The notes under the pieces are model-generated. The model saw only the letters and a program-made list of their open reading frames with translations. It did no database searches and was not told the DNA's origin. From NCBI GenBank assembly GCA_958510875.1, contig OY294067.1, forward strand, positions 199,828,524 to 199,892,523: a stretch of 64,000 bases of DNA. Reading direction: 5' to 3'. Of the stretch, positions 1-11,784 are shown one piece after another (within the stretch, counting starts at the first letter, position 1; the number at the start of each line of letters is the position of its first letter). This DNA comes from Endomychus coccineus. Its lineage: Eukaryota > Arthropoda > Insecta > Coleoptera > Endomychidae. A program made the position numbers and the translations under genes.

Positions 1-1
1 A

Positions 2-1830
2 GTTGCAAAGTTCTTAGAAAATCCATTTAGTGGATTAACATATGATAGAAAAGTGTTCTTCAAAAACAAACGGCCTTTACCGGATTTGAAAGGATTAGTG
101 ATGGCAGGGAAGTATCAGAATCGATCGTTTAATACTGATAATTATAAAAAATATGTATGGTTAACGGGATCTGATGTACACAATAAATTATATTGCTGAT
201 ATTGCTTGCTATTCACATCAGATACAACTTCATGTTGGGGGCACTTGGGTTATGATGATTTGAAAAATTCAGCTCGTGGCCTAGAAAGACATGAAAAATC
301 GCAGGAACATATTACATCGTGTATTAAGTTTAAATTAACCGGTAAACAGAATATTGTTAATGCGATTGATTCTACACGAACACGCGAAATCGAAAATCAT
401 AATAATACAGTTAAAGAAAACCGCGAAGTTTTAAAAAAAATCATTGATTTCTTATTGTATTTATCATTTCAAGATTTGGCTTTTAGAGGGCATGATGAAA
501 CTGAAAATTCAGTTAATAAAGGTAATTGTTAGATTTGTTTTGTAAATACGACAGTAAGCTTCGCGATTTTATGACTAACGCGTCAGTATTTGCAGGCATT
601 TGTTCTGTTTTATGCGGGTATAATGGTTGAGTGACACCACGCGAAATAAGGTTAGATTAGAATTCGTCTGTTCGGTAAATTATTAATTGTAAAAATGGAC
701 AACTAGTGGAAAGATTTTTAGGGTTCTACCATGTTAGTTCGAGAAGAACAGCGGTCAATTTATTCAACTTTTCAATGGAAACATTTCAACGATTCGACTT
801 TGCGAATAAATCAGACTTACGACGGCATCTGTAATGGCGGGACATTTAAACGGTCTTCAAACAAACGTAAGTTTTAAATAACATAGTAGGAAACAGAATT
901 CCCTGTAATGCTTGAACTCGATGGAATTTTACATCCATAAAAATAAAGACAAATTAATTGAAATATTTGATTTTATATTAAACAGTGATGACTTTTCAAC
1001 AGATCAGGTTTCATTGAATGCTGCTGTTGGTTTAAAATCTTATTTAGAAAATGAAGAATTTTTGTTATTTCTTGATACTTTTAAATTAATATTTGAACAA
1101 ACTGATCTTATTTTTCGAATTTTACAACATAAATTCACTAATATAATTCATTCAAGAGATCGTTTAACACATCTCATTGATAAAATTCAAGTTTCCGTTA
1201 TACAGAATTTCATTTTAATATTTTATTTGGAAATTATTCAACTGATGAGGCTTCTCCCGTGAAAAGGAGGAAAACATATAATTTGGTAGACAAGAAACTA
1301 CATTATAAACAACTTTTTTATGAAATTTTAGATACTATTAAAGGTCAAATATTGAGATTCGATTTTCCGATTTACATGAATTGAAGTTTTTCGATTTGAC
1401 GAATAGAAATTTTTTCTAATCTTTTTCAAAAGAGTTTCTCAATACACTTTCAGATAACTTAGTTCTAAAATATAATTTTTTTGATAAAATAGCGCTGCAC
1501 AATGAATTATGCGTTGTATACTGGGATAAAGATATTTTAGGCCGGTACGACAGTCACGCCGATATGATGAAATATGTGATAGATAATGATTTGCAACAAG
1601 TCTTACCTCAATTTTATAAACTACTTTGTTTGACAGTCACCATTCCTGTCACGTCGGCATCGGTGGAGAGATCATTTTCTACTCTCAAACGAATTAAAAC
1701 GTACATGCAAAATACAATGGGCCAAAATCGTTTATACAATGTTAGTTTAATATCTATTGAAAAAGATTTAGTAAAACACTTAAAACATAATGATACATTT
1801 TATGATAATATTATTGATCATTTTTCGTAA
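2..1830 (+). pseudogene. hAT-family transposase relic (ZMYM/TTF-finger type)
   Basis: The first 530 bases read, with one in-frame TGA near 198, as the N-terminal region of an insect hAT transposase: a W-L-T-G motif, a Cys-x-x-Cys-type pair around the stop, then a W-G-H ... DLKNSARGLERHEKS-x-x-H segment typical of TTF/ZMYM-type zinc fingers. Bases 530-910 contain many stops in all frames. A helical segment follows at 912-1262, and 1564-1830 gives the C-terminal hAT dimerisation domain (TSASVERSFSTLKRIKTYM, then N-R-L-x-N-x-S-L-I-S-I-E). The order matches one transposase broken by stops and frameshifts. The gene begins outside the window. It is clearly dead; family assignment is firm, subfamily is not. 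Confidence 0.85.
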
Positions 1831-1859
1831 ATTAAAGACCGTAGAATTTCGTTAATATA

Positions 1860-2468
1860 TAGAAAAGTTGATAAAATTAATAACAAAAAACAAAATATGA
1901 AAAATTCCAAAAAAAAAAAGAAAAAAAATTAATAATCCAAAAAAAAATAAAAAACAAAAAACGAACGAAAAAAAAATTTGTGGGCAAGAGAAACTCTATA
2001 CCTCCACGTTGGTTCTTGCTGGGTAACAATCAATTGTGTCACTGAAGGTTAAATTAATTGGCTGAATAGAGTATATTTTTACAAAAACGTTTTATGTCCA
2101 GCCTCCTCTCTCAAAAAGTTCACGAGCCGCCACTGATACGCACCCCAATTTCGAATTATAAGTTATTTTGGATGATGTATGGGGGAAACATACCCATTGA
2201 GAGTAAATTAGCTCTCTTCAAGCAGGTCTAATGAAAACTATACCGTGATTCCAAATATCTTCTCATATTATTGTACAAAACCATTGGTCAGCTTAAATAG
2301 AAGTCTCTCAGACGCTTCAATGTCAAAAACATGATCCTCTAGTTTGAAATGAGGGATGCAATGATTGATATTTTGAGCTTGCAACCTGCGATGGTTTCAC
2401 TACATTAATCAGCCATAGTTCACGAACTATAATCGAAAAGGAAAAACTATATAGCGGTGAAATTGAGT
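1860..2468. other. Non-coding flank left of the viral insertion
   Basis: Bases 1885-1978 are an A-rich low-complexity tract just after the hAT relic. The rest up to 2468 shows no coding frame. Around 2415-2440 there is a palindromic CATAGTTCACGAACTATA motif, the same kind of motif found in the viral terminal arrays, so part of this flank may derive from the older viral copy seen at 35.5-39.6 kb. Confidence 0.5.
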
Positions 2469-2474
2469 GAAGCT
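2469..2474. repeat. Target-site duplication, left copy (GAAGCT)
   Basis: GAAGCT lies directly outside the left end of the inverted terminal repeat and GAAGCA directly outside the right end (35519-35524): five of six bases match. Six-base duplications are the length reported for Polintons. Confidence 0.7.
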
Positions 2475-2572
2475 AGTAGCGGTCGGGGCACTTGTGCGAG
2501 CCAATCGCGCATGCGCGGTCATGGAGACTTGGGCAGACAGTCCCAGACAGCAAGCCTCATCAGATGTCGGTA

Positions 2573-3559
2573 ATATTCGAGTCAAATAGGTATTTCATTA
2601 CGAAATTCGAAAGATATGAACCGATTTTGATGAAACAAAGTGCATTCGATTCGTGATGACGTCTAGAAAAAAGCTTACCGGTTAGTTTTTTTGTGCAAAT
2701 TTGTTATTTTTTCTTCAAACGAAAAATTGACCAATTTTTGGCTAATTATTGGGAAAATTTAGCCAGGGGTTTTCGGGGTCGCTGATTACTATTCTGAACC
2801 CAGATTGGCCAAAATCGAACTCCCCAGCTGGTAATTGGCCACTTTAATTGGACAAAGTGACCATTTTTTCTTAAATTTCATCAAAAATAGCCAGGAAAAA
2901 TTACTCGGGGGTTTTTGGGGTCGCTGATTACGATTCTGAACTCAGATTGGCCAAAATCGATCTTTCCAGCTGGTAATTGGCCAGTTTAATTAGACAAAAT
3001 TGATCATTTTTTCTTAATTTCATCGCAAATAGACAGGAAAAACTACTCGGGGGTTTTCGGAGTCGCTGAGTACGATTCTGAAGTCAAATTGTTAGTTTTG
3101 ATGAAATTTTGCAAAATTGGTCAGTTTTGTCCAATTAAACCTGCCAATTACCAGCTGAAGAGTTCGATTCTGGACAATTTGAATTCGGAATCGTACTCAG
3201 CGACTCCAAAAACCCCCGAGTAATTTTTCCTGTCTATTTGTGATGAAATTAAGAAAAAATGATCAATCTTGTCCAATTAAACTGGCCAATTACCAACTGG
3301 GAATATCGATTTTGGCCAATCTGAGTTCAGAATCGTAATCAGCGACCACGGAAACCCCCGACTAAATTTTTCCAATAATTAGCCAAGAATTGGTCAATTT
3401 TTCGTTTAGGAAAAAAATAAAAAATTTGCACAAAAAACTAACCGGTAAGCTTTTTTCTAGACGTCATCACGAATCGAATGCACTTTATTTCATCAAAATC
3501 GGTACATATCTTTCGATTTTCGTGAGTCGGCCTGTTTTAATACTCATTTGACTCGACTA
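2573..3559. mobile_element. Foldback/MITE-like element with TA duplication
   Basis: Compared with the uninterrupted right terminal repeat, 987 bases have been added between two copies of TA (2571-2572 and 3560-3561). The ends are inverted (TATTCGAGTCAAAT against TATAGTCGAGTCAAAT reversed). The two halves are near-complementary over most of their length, e.g. the AAAAAAGCTTACCGGTTAG block near 2670 returns inverted near 3440. Each arm also holds repeated blocks with CCAGCTGGTAATTGGCC. There is no coding frame. TA duplication suggests mobilisation by a Tc1/mariner-type transposase; that is inference. Confidence 0.8.
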
Positions 3560-3589
3560 TAAGTATTGTCGCTGTATTACCGGCCGGGT

Positions 3590-3890
3590 AGGTGGCTAGG
3601 GTTTGGTGTCGCTCCTACTCGCTAGGTGGCTAGGGTTTGTTGTCACCACCTCTGCCCGCTAGGTGGCTAGGGTGTGGTGTGGCTTCTGCCCACTAGGTGG
3701 CTAAGATTTGGTGTCGCTTCTGGCCGCTAGGTGGTGGTGTCGCCTCTGCCCTCTAGGGTGTGGTATCGCTTCTGCTCGCTAGGGTTTGGTGTCGCTTCTG
3801 ACCGCTAGGGTTTGGTGTCGCTTCAGCTCCATCCGATAGGGGCCTATGGTTGGTGTCGTTCCTACCCGCTAGGGGTTCGATGTCGGTAGT
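3590..3890 (+). repeat. Tandem 33-bp-class repeats in left terminal repeat
   Basis: Degenerate copies of a unit containing CTAGGTGGCTAGGGTTTGG followed by TGTCGCTTCTGCCCG run head to tail, some lacking the GGTGGCTAG part. The same array appears inverted at 35205-35400. The TAGGGTTTGG core repeats about ten times. It is part of the terminal repeat of the viral element. Confidence 0.75.
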
Positions 3891-4201
3891 CAATGGTTCT
3901 TCCAACTATGAGTTGGTGATCTATGGCTCACCCAAATATGGTATAAAGGCAATCTATGGTTTTGGTATACAGGTTGTTCATGCAGTCACGTGGGGGCGCG
4001 CCATATATGAATGAACTATCATAGTGTGACGGCACATGCCACATGTGTTTTTCATCGACTTGAGCATCATCATTAGATTGAAGGGGTCTACACCGGAAGA
4101 CGTTATTTTATTGCATATTTTCAATCTACATAATGAGCTGAACAAGATTTTCATCGACTCAAGCATCATCATCAGGGTTAAACCGGAAGTGGGTTATATA
4201 G

Positions 4202-6073
4202 TGAAACGGATGTGAAACGGCAGCCCATCTATGCTGGGCGCCAGTAAAACGGACCCGCTCTGGGTCGGTTTTAATTGGCCCAACTAGCTCAATTTAAATT
4301 AATTAATCTCAGGGCTTGTATTGAAACGTGCCTTGTGATTCAAGACTGGTGAACTGCCCAAGCGCCAACTGCTTAACAAAAAACTATAAAACTAAATGAA
4401 TTCACAGTCAAGAATACAAGCACTACGAGATGGTTTAACAGTCGATGGAAATTCAGAAAAACAATACAAGTTCAACTTAACAATTTGTATATTCCATCAG
4501 AATTTGAATTATAAAGAAAATTAAATTACAAATTTTTTGAATAACAATTGGAAATATAAATAATATTGAATTCGTAGAAAAACAATTATAAAATTAAATC
4601 AATTTGTAACATAAATGGAATTTTAAGAAAACAATTATAAATTTAAATCGGTTTGTAACATGAATTGAATTTTAAGAAAACAGTTATAAAATTAAATCAA
4701 TTATTAAATTGAAAAGAACGAAATATTCAATAAGAGGAATTACAGTAGACTTCGAATGATTCTATAAAAATTAGTGGAATACAACTTCGGATAAACAACA
4801 GAATCAGAGAATGAAATTATGGTCATTCAAACAAGAAAATGTTACCCTCTTTGGAACTCGTAGGAACTGGAAGTGGGTCCTGTCAGGAAAGTCACTAAAC
4901 CGCCTTGGAGTGAAGGGGTGAGGAACCTCAGACGTTCAAACCCTGTAATTTCAAAGAACGAACAGTACCTGACTTGAGATCAAAAGGACAAGCAACACCG
5001 TCGGTTGGAATAACCAGGTGATTCCACAACCGATCATGTTATCTTTCCCAAATTGTGAAACACTATTACAAAATTGATATCTTGACAAGATATCAATTTA
5101 GGCAAAAATTTAATTTAATCTGAAAGAAATGAACGATTACAATTGACATTTAAAATTGGCAAATAGTTAACATGTGACCGAATTAATAATACTGAAAATG
5201 TGACTTGAAAGAATAATAACTGAATTGTATGTGAAAGAATATTATTTGAAAGGTTGAAATTCGCTAGTTAGCATAAAATTCTGGTTTGCTCGAAATGAAT
5301 TGTACACGTGGATTGATAATGTAAACTGTATTAACTCCCAAACGGCGTGACAGTGTAATAAATATATGTATACCTAATAAGCAGTAATTAGGTTATTTGT
5401 TTCGTGTTCACCCTTATCAATCTTTACTGCACGTTTGTCTAATAAGACCATCCTATGTATCTTGTACTAGGATAACAGAATGGCGATCTACAAAATCGCG
5501 CAAATAACATGTGCACAAATTGCGGGGTCAAGTAGAAAGGTGGAAATTAAATATTGTCTGTAACAACTGCCCACGTCTCGTTAGAGTAATTTCCTACAAT
5601 GACTACAACAATCCCTGTAATGATGAAAAAGATATACCTGGGATCATGCTAAATGCCAATCTGATTGTGTGACCTAGGATGAGTCGAGACAAACTTCCTC
5701 CGAAATATAATCACATTCAGGTACTGTACATCCAGAAGTTTAATAACAAATCTAAATCAAATTATATGTAGCCTGATGTGCATCATATTTCGGAAGCAAA
5801 AATTTAGAAAATGTATGTAAAGACAATGAAATATAAATCTCGACTTACCCTGTTAAAGGTTAACACCACAATGAATTCTCTTCGACTTCCGTTATTCTAC
5901 CTACCACTTCGCGATATAGCGACATCACACATCAGGAATGCTAGTTTCCATAGTCGATGTTTTATCGACCTGCAGATGTCTTTAACTAATTATATGACAA
6001 GTTTGCTAGCCGGAAAGAAATCTAATCTGTTCATTATCAAGTTCTATACAATCTCGTAATGCAACCCGTTACA
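4202..6073 (+). repeat. 5' LTR
   Basis: A 1,872-base repeat, TGAAACGG to CCCGTTACA. It contains a short extra 5' block with a second GGGCGCCAGTAAAACGG, absent from the solo LTR at 13400, and A-rich subrepeats (AATTTTAAGAAAACA units) at 4610-4700. Confidence 0.75.
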
Positions 6074-8796
6074 TTTCCCCTCTACCACGAGAAAAACTTT
6101 TGAATTGAAGCTTCAAAAATGTTTTAAGAGAATACCAAAAAAAACGGTCTTGACGTAGAGACTGGTTGACCAATTCCAGAATCAAGATACTCAAAAGGAG
6201 TTCTGTGGTCTTCACATAAATATTGGTTGACCAGTTCCAATATTACGATACTCAAAAGGAGAATGAAAATTAAAATGTTTCATACATTTTATAAAAACGA
6301 ATTATTCACAATCGTTAGTGAACATCCCTAAATGAAATACTAAAAGGGATCAACAACCAAAAAAATATACTGTAATGTAATGGCTAACAGCATTAATACT
6401 GATTCCAAAAATCATTTGCAGGAAAAAAATTAACAAAAATATAACAGTGAACTATCCCCAATGGATTAATCAACAAATTCGAGATACACCATAAAGATTT
6501 AATCCAAAGGAACAAATTTTAACAAAACCAAAAAAGAAATATAATGTACCAGCTCAAAAAAAAATCTCAGTAAGAAGGTAAATAATGGTTATAACTGTAA
6601 CTTCTCAAAAATTACAAAGATATATATTTCAAAACAATCAAACAACTGAATCGAGTACTAAAGGATCAATACAACTTTATACCCAATCACCAACTGAACC
6701 GATTATTAAACACATCAATAATCCGGCAACTGTGTTGTTTAGTTTGGAAATAATCAAACTCAATCTCAACATTCGGGATACAAAAAACATTAGCCTTCTA
6801 CCGATACCAAAAAGCAACAAAAAAAAGTAGCTGGCACAAAAGTGAGCTTAGTTCACCATAGTGAATGGGTGTTTTCACTCAAATTATCCCACGCATCAGT
6901 GTAAGTCCAAATTAAAGTCCCTTACACCCCGGACTACAAAAGTGAATGTATATAATACAACACTAAACAAGAGGTAATTAAAAATTTGAAGTGAAGCTTC
7001 ATAATTTTTCAAAAGAGCAAAAAAGTTCAAAGAAAATAGGTTTAACCAGAAATCTTACAAATCCTATCATTTCAAATGTAGGAACTGACACAAAAGATAA
7101 CAAAGAAAAATGCTCATATGTGCTAAGCTATAAAAATATATCAATAATAATCATCACAATCATTTGGTCTATCAAAAAGATAAGATAATAATCAAGAAAA
7201 ACTAAAAAATTGAATCAACTATAGCAGATGTACCCCCATGATATGCTATTACCTATAACCTATGAAAAATAACCGAGTTTTTTCACTTTTTACAACCTAT
7301 GAGCCTGTAGACTCCAAATTAATGTTGTAACATTGGAAAAATTCAACTCGTTATTACAATGAGTTTAATTCATGGAGACTCTAGTGAAGGGGACTTTAAA
7401 TCCAATTTATATTCCCTACTTTCACAAAAACTCATAGTCACCCCCAATTTCAGCAACAAATGAACCTTATGATCCCAAATTAAGAATTGCCTACTCTAGG
7501 ATTGACTCAAAAATTGGAGCTTATTTCTGAAAATATACGTTTTCCAGACAATAACTCCCTATAAATCAGTCTACTCTTGAGTGTTGCAACACTAAGACGA
7601 TAGACCTACCAAAAATATCATACCAGGGTCAATTTCCAAACCTGTCATAACATGGACCAGCAGATCCCAAATTAACTTATGCAATTATTGAAAATTCAAA
7701 CCCAAATCAGGAGTAAACACTTCCAAATTCTCAATCTATAAATGGGTAACAAAAACTATAGCTTTAACTACACTAAAGCTAAACTATAAGGTCTTGAAGA
7801 GTGAACACGTCAAACTTCCAAATTCAACTACATTTTGAGGGTGATCAATCCTAAAATGAGTGTTACGAAAAACCAAAATATAATGAATCTAAAATAACAG
7901 TAACTAAGATGAAAAAAAAATTTTTGATACTAATAAGATGAAAATTCAAATGTAAAATAGCACGACAAATCAAAATGTAAATTTAAAAATATAAATAATG
8001 ATACTTAACGATATCCAAACAGAAGAAAGACCGATGCAGATCAGAGCAACAGAGGATCCCCCGCAGATTACCAATAATTTGCAGCTTCCTTAACAGTATT
8101 CATCTACTGTGGCATTAAGGATTGTTCCTTTCCCAAAACTGGCAGTCATAAATGCAACCTCAAAATCCACCGCAACATTAGCAACCTGCTAGGATCTTAT
8201 CCCTCATCTCTGTAACTGCCATCTCTTTGTTCAGTCATCATTTCCAATATAACGATCCCAAGGTACTATTTCCAAATTTTGATTTTCGTTATTTGCTACA
8301 AAGGAAAAAAGAATGTATTAAAATTGAGTTCCAGAAACTGTTTAAATAGAAATGAGGGAAGTATCCCTTACTGAAAAACTGAAAACGACCCAAATGATTT
8401 GACTAACAATTCACCATAGTGAACAAAAATTAATAGCACATATGAAACACAACTCTACATTGTTCAAAACAATGAACTATAGGAGCAAATAAAAAGAAAC
8501 AGATAAAACAGCAAAACCTATAACATAGGATTCAATGCTGAAACCTAACAGCTGAAAACAGCTGATCGCATGATTCAAGATAATCTTAACATCACTCAGA
8601 TAAAAAAATATGAGTGACAAATACTCTAACTATAGGTAAACATATGACAATTCCGTAATATAAAATATGCAAATTCAAGCCAATTATCAAAGTCACACAA
8701 AAAAATAATAAAATGACCAATTTTTCACTTCAGATATATATTTTCCTAAACAACCATCAACTGTGTTCAAGACCACGTTAAAGAAAAGGGCGCCAG
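6074..8796. other. Internal region of LTR element, no gene seen
   Basis: Strongly AT-rich DNA with only short spurious frames. No primer-binding site is obvious after the 5' LTR. The purine tract at about 8780-8790 is the only standard retrotransposon signal. Confidence 0.6.
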
Positions 8797-10870
8797 TGAA
8801 ACGGATGTGAAACGGCAGCCCATCTATGCTGGGCGCCAGTGAAACGGACCCGCTCTGGGTTGGTTTTAATTGGCCCAACTAGCTCAATTTAAATTAATTA
8901 ATCTCAGGGCTCGTAGTGAAACGTGCCTTGTGATTCAAGAGTGGTGAATTGCCCAAGCGCCAACTGTTCAACAAAAAACTATAAAACTAAATGAATTCAC
9001 ACTACGAGATGGTTTAACAGTCGATGGAAATTCAGAAAAACAATACAAGTTCAACTTAACAATTCGTATATTCCATCAGAATTTGAATTATAAAGAAAAT
9101 TAAATTACAAATTTTTTGAATAACAATTGGAAATATAAATAATATTGAATTCGTAGAAACATAAATTGAGTTTTAAGAAAACAATTATAAAATTGAATCA
9201 ATTATTAAATTGAAAAGAACGAAATATCCAATAAGAGGAATTACAGTAGACCTCGAATGATTCTATAAAAATTAGTGGAATACAACTTCGGATAAACAAC
9301 AAAATCAGAGAATGAAATTATGGTCATTCAAACAAGAACATGTTACCCTCCTTGGAACTCGTAGGAACTGGAAGTCGGTCCTGTCAGGAAAGTCACTAAA
9401 CCGCCTTGGAGTGAAGAGGTGAGGAACCTCAGACGTTCAAACCCTGTAATTTCAAAGAACGAACAGTACCTGACTTGAGATCAAAAGGACAAGCAACACC
9501 GTCGGTTGGAATAACCAGGTGATTCTACAACCGATGATGTTATCTTTCCCAAATTGTGAAACACTATTACAAAATGGATATCTTGACAAGATATCAATTT
9601 AGGCAAAAATTTAAATTTATCTGAAAGAAATAAACTATTACAATTGATATTTAAAATTAGCAAATAGTTAACATGTGACTGAATTAATAATACTAAAAAT
9701 GTGACTTGAAAGAATAATAACTAAATTGTATCTGAAAGAATATTATTTAAATTCGCTAGTTAGCATAAAATTCTGGTTTGCTCGAAATGAATTGTACACG
9801 TGAATTGATAATGTAAACTGTATTAACTCCCAAACGGCGTGACAGTGTAATAAATATATGTATACCTAATAAGCAGTAATAAGGTTATTTGTTTCGTGTT
9901 CACCCTTATCAATCTTTACTGCACGTTTGTCTAATAAGACCAGCCTATGTATCTTGTACTACTTAACATAAATTGAGTTTTAAGAAAACAATTATAAAAT
10001 TGAATCAATTATCAAATTGAAAAGAACGAAATATCCAATAAGAGGAATTACAGTAGACCTCGAATGATTCTATAAAAATTAGTGGAATACAACTTCGGAT
10101 AAACAACAAAATCAGAGAATGAAATTATGGTCATTCAAACAAGAACATGTTACCCTCCTTGGAACTCGTAGGAACTGGAAGTCGGTCCTGTCAGGAAAGT
10201 CACTAAACCGCCTTGGAGTGAAGAGGTGAGGAACCTCAGACGTTCAAACCCTGTAATTTCAAAGAACGAACAGTACCTGACTTGAGATCAAAAGGACAAG
10301 CAACACCGTCGGTTGGAATAACCAGGTGATTCTACAACCGATGATGTTATCTTTCCCAAATTGTGAAACACTATTACAAAATGGATATCTTGACAAGATA
10401 TCAATTTAGGCAAAAATTTAATTTTATCTGAAAGAAATAAACTATTACAATTGATATTTAAAATTAGCAAATAGTTAACATGTGACTGAATTAATAATAC
10501 TAAAAATGTGACTTGAAAGAATAATAACTAAATTGTATCTGAAAGAATATTATTTAAATTCGCTAGTTAGCATAAAATTCTGGTTTGCTCGAAATGAATT
10601 GTACACGTGAATTGATAATGTAACTGTATTAACTCCCAAACGGCGTGACAGTGTAATAAATATATGTATACCTAATAAGCAGTAATTAGGTTATTTGTTT
10701 CGTGTTCACCCTTATCAATCTTTACTGCACGTTTGTCTAATAAGACCAGCCTATGTATCTTGTACTAGGATAACAAAATGGCGATCTACAAAATCGCGCA
10801 AATAACATGTGCACAAATTGCGGGGTCAAGTAAAAAGGCGGAAATTAAATATTGTCTGTAACAACTGCCC
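8797..10870 (+). repeat. 3' LTR with internal ~807-bp tandem duplication, truncated
   Basis: It starts TGAAACGGATG like the 5' LTR. The segment 9159-9965 is repeated almost identically at 9966-10772 (both begin ACATAAATTGAGTTTTAAG and end in the TATGTATCTTGTACT region). It ends at 10870 in ACAACTGCCC, where the 5' LTR continues for about 520 further bases. The missing part and adjoining viral terminal DNA were lost in one deletion. Confidence 0.75.
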
Positions 10871-11035
10871 GGCGATAATAGTTTACCAACGATGATGACG
10901 TAACTACTTCAAACCGCCGACAGTAACTGATTCAATCCGGCGACCATAGTTTACGAACGATGATGACGTCATCGGTGATGGTCATTGTTTCAATCCGGCG
11001 ACCATCGTTCACGAACTATGATGGTCAGATGAGGA
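10871..11035 (+). repeat. TGACGTCA / CATAGTTCACGAACTATG palindrome units, arm A outer end
   Basis: Three degenerate units carrying GGCGACCATAGTTTACGAACGATGATGACGTCATC. They match, inverted, the units at 22780-22870 and 33660-33920. Each unit pairs a CRE-like TGACGTCA palindrome with an imperfect CATAGTT-x-ACGAACTATG palindrome. The position, just outside the CACGTG array, is the same in both arms. Confidence 0.75.
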
Positions 11036-11179
11036 ATAAAATGCGAGTAATAATGATGATGATATCCACTCATTATTCATCACACTGATTTGAATTTTTA
11101 CTGAGATAAAATTGAAGTTATAAGACTGTTGAATATATTAAGTGTAAAAAGTGAATAGGTAGTACATTCATACACATGT

Positions 11180-11665
11180 TTTATCGCGTGATTCGACACG
11201 GGCTCCAACATTCAGACACGTGCTACAATACTCAGACACGTGTTCATATACATGCCTCAATAATCAGACACATGCTTCAACATCCAGACACGTATTCAGA
11301 CACATGCTTCAATAATCAGACACGTGTTCAGACACGTGCTTCAATACTCGGACACGTGTTCAGACACGTGCTCAGACACGTGCTTCAATATTCAGACACG
11401 TGTTCAGACAGGTGCTCCAATATCCAGACACGTGTTCAGACACGTGCTTCAATACTCGGACACGTGCTCAGACACGTGCTCAGACACGTGCATCAATATT
11501 CAGACACGTGTTCAGACAGGTGCTCCAACATCAAGACACGTTTTCAGACACGTGCTCAGACACGTGCTCTAACATCCAGACACATGTTCAGACACATGCT
11601 TCAACGTTCAGATACGTGTTCAGACACGTGCTCCAATATTCAGACAGGTGTTTCAACATTTTGAT
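11180..11665 (+). repeat. CACGTG (E-box palindrome) tandem array, arm A
   Basis: A head-to-tail array built on TCAGACACGTG followed by either TTCAGACACGTGC or a spacer such as CTTCAATACTCGG. GACACGTGTC/T is a perfect or near-perfect 10-base palindrome. All three forward frames stay open only because the repeat has no stop; the frames are not genes. Inverted counterparts are at 22545-22640, 22871-23290 and 33330-33530. Confidence 0.85.
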
Positions 11666-11784
11666 ATTTATTCCAACATTCATACCTATTTAACACGTAT
11701 TTGATACTTGCTTTTGATAGAAGCGTGATCAGACATACACAATATAACATCATCAACAGTATATAAACAAATGCTTATTAACAT

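Larger units (their letters stand above)
2475..4201 (+). repeat. Left inverted terminal repeat (interrupted)
   Basis: Bases 2475-2572 and 3560-4201 match the reverse complement of 34796-35518 almost base for base, including a CGCGCATGCGC palindrome near the tip, 33-bp direct repeats, and an internal segment with GGCGCGCCAT. The repeat is split by the 987-bp foldback element at 2573-3559 and ends where the LTR retrotransposon starts at 4202. About 740 bases of repeat can be aligned; the inner part of the left repeat has been lost. Confidence 0.85.
4202..10870 (+). mobile_element. Non-coding LTR retrotransposon, 3' end truncated
   Basis: Two long direct repeats (4202-6073 and 8797-10870) flank a 2.7-kb internal region. 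The repeat begins TGAAACGG and ends CCCGTTACA (TG...CA). The left junction TTATATAG/TGAAACGG falls inside the viral terminal repeat, whose intact counterpart reads TTATATAGTCGG at the right end. A purine-rich AAAGAAAAGGG tract sits just before the second LTR. The internal region has no gag, protease, reverse transcriptase or integrase frame; it is very AT-rich with only short ORFs (6585-6830, 6991-7188), so the element is non-autonomous. The 3' LTR stops at 10870 and joins viral DNA directly, missing about 520 bases. Confidence 0.75.

Noticed and set aside
3590..3890. Interstitial telomere
   Set aside because: TAGGGTTT recurs only once per 33-bp-class unit; insect telomeres are usually TTAGG. 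The array belongs to the viral terminal repeat.
9481..10470. Twin 60-codon frames at 9481-9663 and 10288-10470
   Set aside because: They are identical because the LTR segment is tandemly duplicated; the frame is not conserved in the 5' LTR or the solo LTR.
11176..11693. Open frames of 82-162 codons in the CACGTG array
   Set aside because: They arise because the repeat contains no stop in several frames; the peptides are pure repeat (H-V-x-R-H-V-L, S-D-T-C), and overlapping frames are equally open. Same for 22860-23333.
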